Source: Eudromia elegans (Eukaryota > Chordata > Aves > Tinamiformes > Tinamidae). Taken from it: 64,000 nt of DNA. The notes beneath the pieces are model-generated. The model was not told the DNA's origin and made no database searches. It was given only the letters and a program-made list of their open reading frames with translations. The DNA is taken from the NCBI GenBank assembly GCA_003342815.1, contig PTEX01000273.1, positions 620,001-684,000 of the forward strand, given 5' to 3'. Of this stretch, positions 63,401 to 64,000 are shown piece after piece. Position 1 is the stretch's first letter. The number at the start of each line of letters is the position of its first letter. Both the position numbers and the translations under genes were made by a program.

Positions 63401-64000
63401 TAAATAATTGAATCTTTACACAAAATGGAGTAGCTAATATAGCAGCTTTCTAGCTAGTGCCACCCTGACAAAGGGTATTAATAATGAATAATCTGTCATT
63501 GTTGATAATTAAATGTACTAATCAAAACTGATTTATCAAAATACGCTAGATTTCATATGTGTATAAATCTTACCATTTTGCACAGGATACCAACTCATAA
63601 TGTGTTTATAATCCTAGCTGAATAGAAAATGTCTGAATTTCAAAATTGCTCTCTACCATTACATTGAAAACCAGGGAGAGAGGAAGGATATGAGACGATG
63701 TATAATGTTAAGAATAATCTATCTATATTTATGTTGATCTCAATGATTCTCCTTTTTCTTTCTCCTTTTATTTAACTTTGGTACAAGGTAGATAGTGGGG
63801 GATATAATCTCCCTTTTCAATTGAGTAATTACACATTACACATGTTAAATTCATTTATTTAGTATAAATAACATGCCTAAATAAACAATAGTATTCTGGA
63901 GCTGTAATAGCCAAGGGTGACCCAAAATAGTTTGAAAAGAGTAGATGCTTGAAACTCTCAAGGTCTTTATAAAGTCTGATGAAGACACAGCAAACAGCAG
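60418..64000. other. AT-rich unique DNA with microsatellites
   Basis: No gene recognised. Holds a pyrimidine-rich stretch near 61615-61660, an AT microsatellite at about 61712-61731, and a TAAT/ATTA-dense stretch at about 63460-63560 (AATAATGAATAATC, GATAATTAAATG) that could be regulatory or simply AT-rich. Frames of 60-86 codons show no domain. Confidence 0.5.

Noticed and set aside
1..64000. CRISPR array, tRNA, rRNA or known microRNA
   Set aside because: No regularly spaced repeats, no tRNA B-box (GTTCGANTC) context, no rRNA blocks, and no microRNA mature sequence I know was found by eye.

Overview
The window reads as a piece of a bird nuclear chromosome. The evidence is a set of CR1 retrotransposon tails (LINE family of birds and other reptiles), generally low repeat density, AT-rich single-copy DNA and a few isolated CpG-rich patches. 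There is no operon-like coding density, ribosome-binding-site pattern, rRNA, tRNA or CRISPR array. The exact species and locus cannot be told from the sequence alone.

No protein-coding gene can be named with confidence. The longest open frames (about 105-140 codons) have no family I recognise, sit in AT-rich DNA and look like chance frames. The window is best described as intergenic or intronic DNA of a gene-poor region, with possible exons of an unidentified gene or long non-coding RNA.

Layout. 1-8.49 kb: AT-rich unique DNA with a possible transcript 3' end near 1.1-1.5 kb. 8.49-9.06 kb: a 5'-truncated CR1 copy on the minus strand that still encodes the C-terminal part of the CR1 polymerase. 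9.06-18.98 kb: unique DNA holding two exon-like candidates, at 14.65 kb and at 16.64-17.16 kb (acceptor, short membrane-like open frame, stop, then AATAAA signals). 18.98-20.35 kb: an inverted pair of CR1 tails and another CR1 tail. 20.35-31 kb: unique DNA with long T runs, one interrupted by an assembly gap of five N and flanked by a minus-strand polyadenylation signal. 31.0-36.5 kb: the main regulatory-looking region, with three CpG-rich patches (32.0-32.4, 32.9-33.2, 35.6-36.4 kb), an RFX-type X-box, a CRE-like site and a D-box-like palindrome. 36.5-64 kb: unique DNA with microsatellites, a 47-T run, a 31-bp perfect direct repeat, several perfect hairpins, small exon-like segments with good splice signals, and one very old CR1 tail at 55.75 kb.

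If there is a transcription unit here, the most economical model is a promoter in the 32-36.4 kb CpG cluster with small exons downstream on the plus strand (candidates at 40.8, 46.4, 59.3 and 60.4 kb). This is inference from motifs and splice-site consensus and needs RNA evidence.
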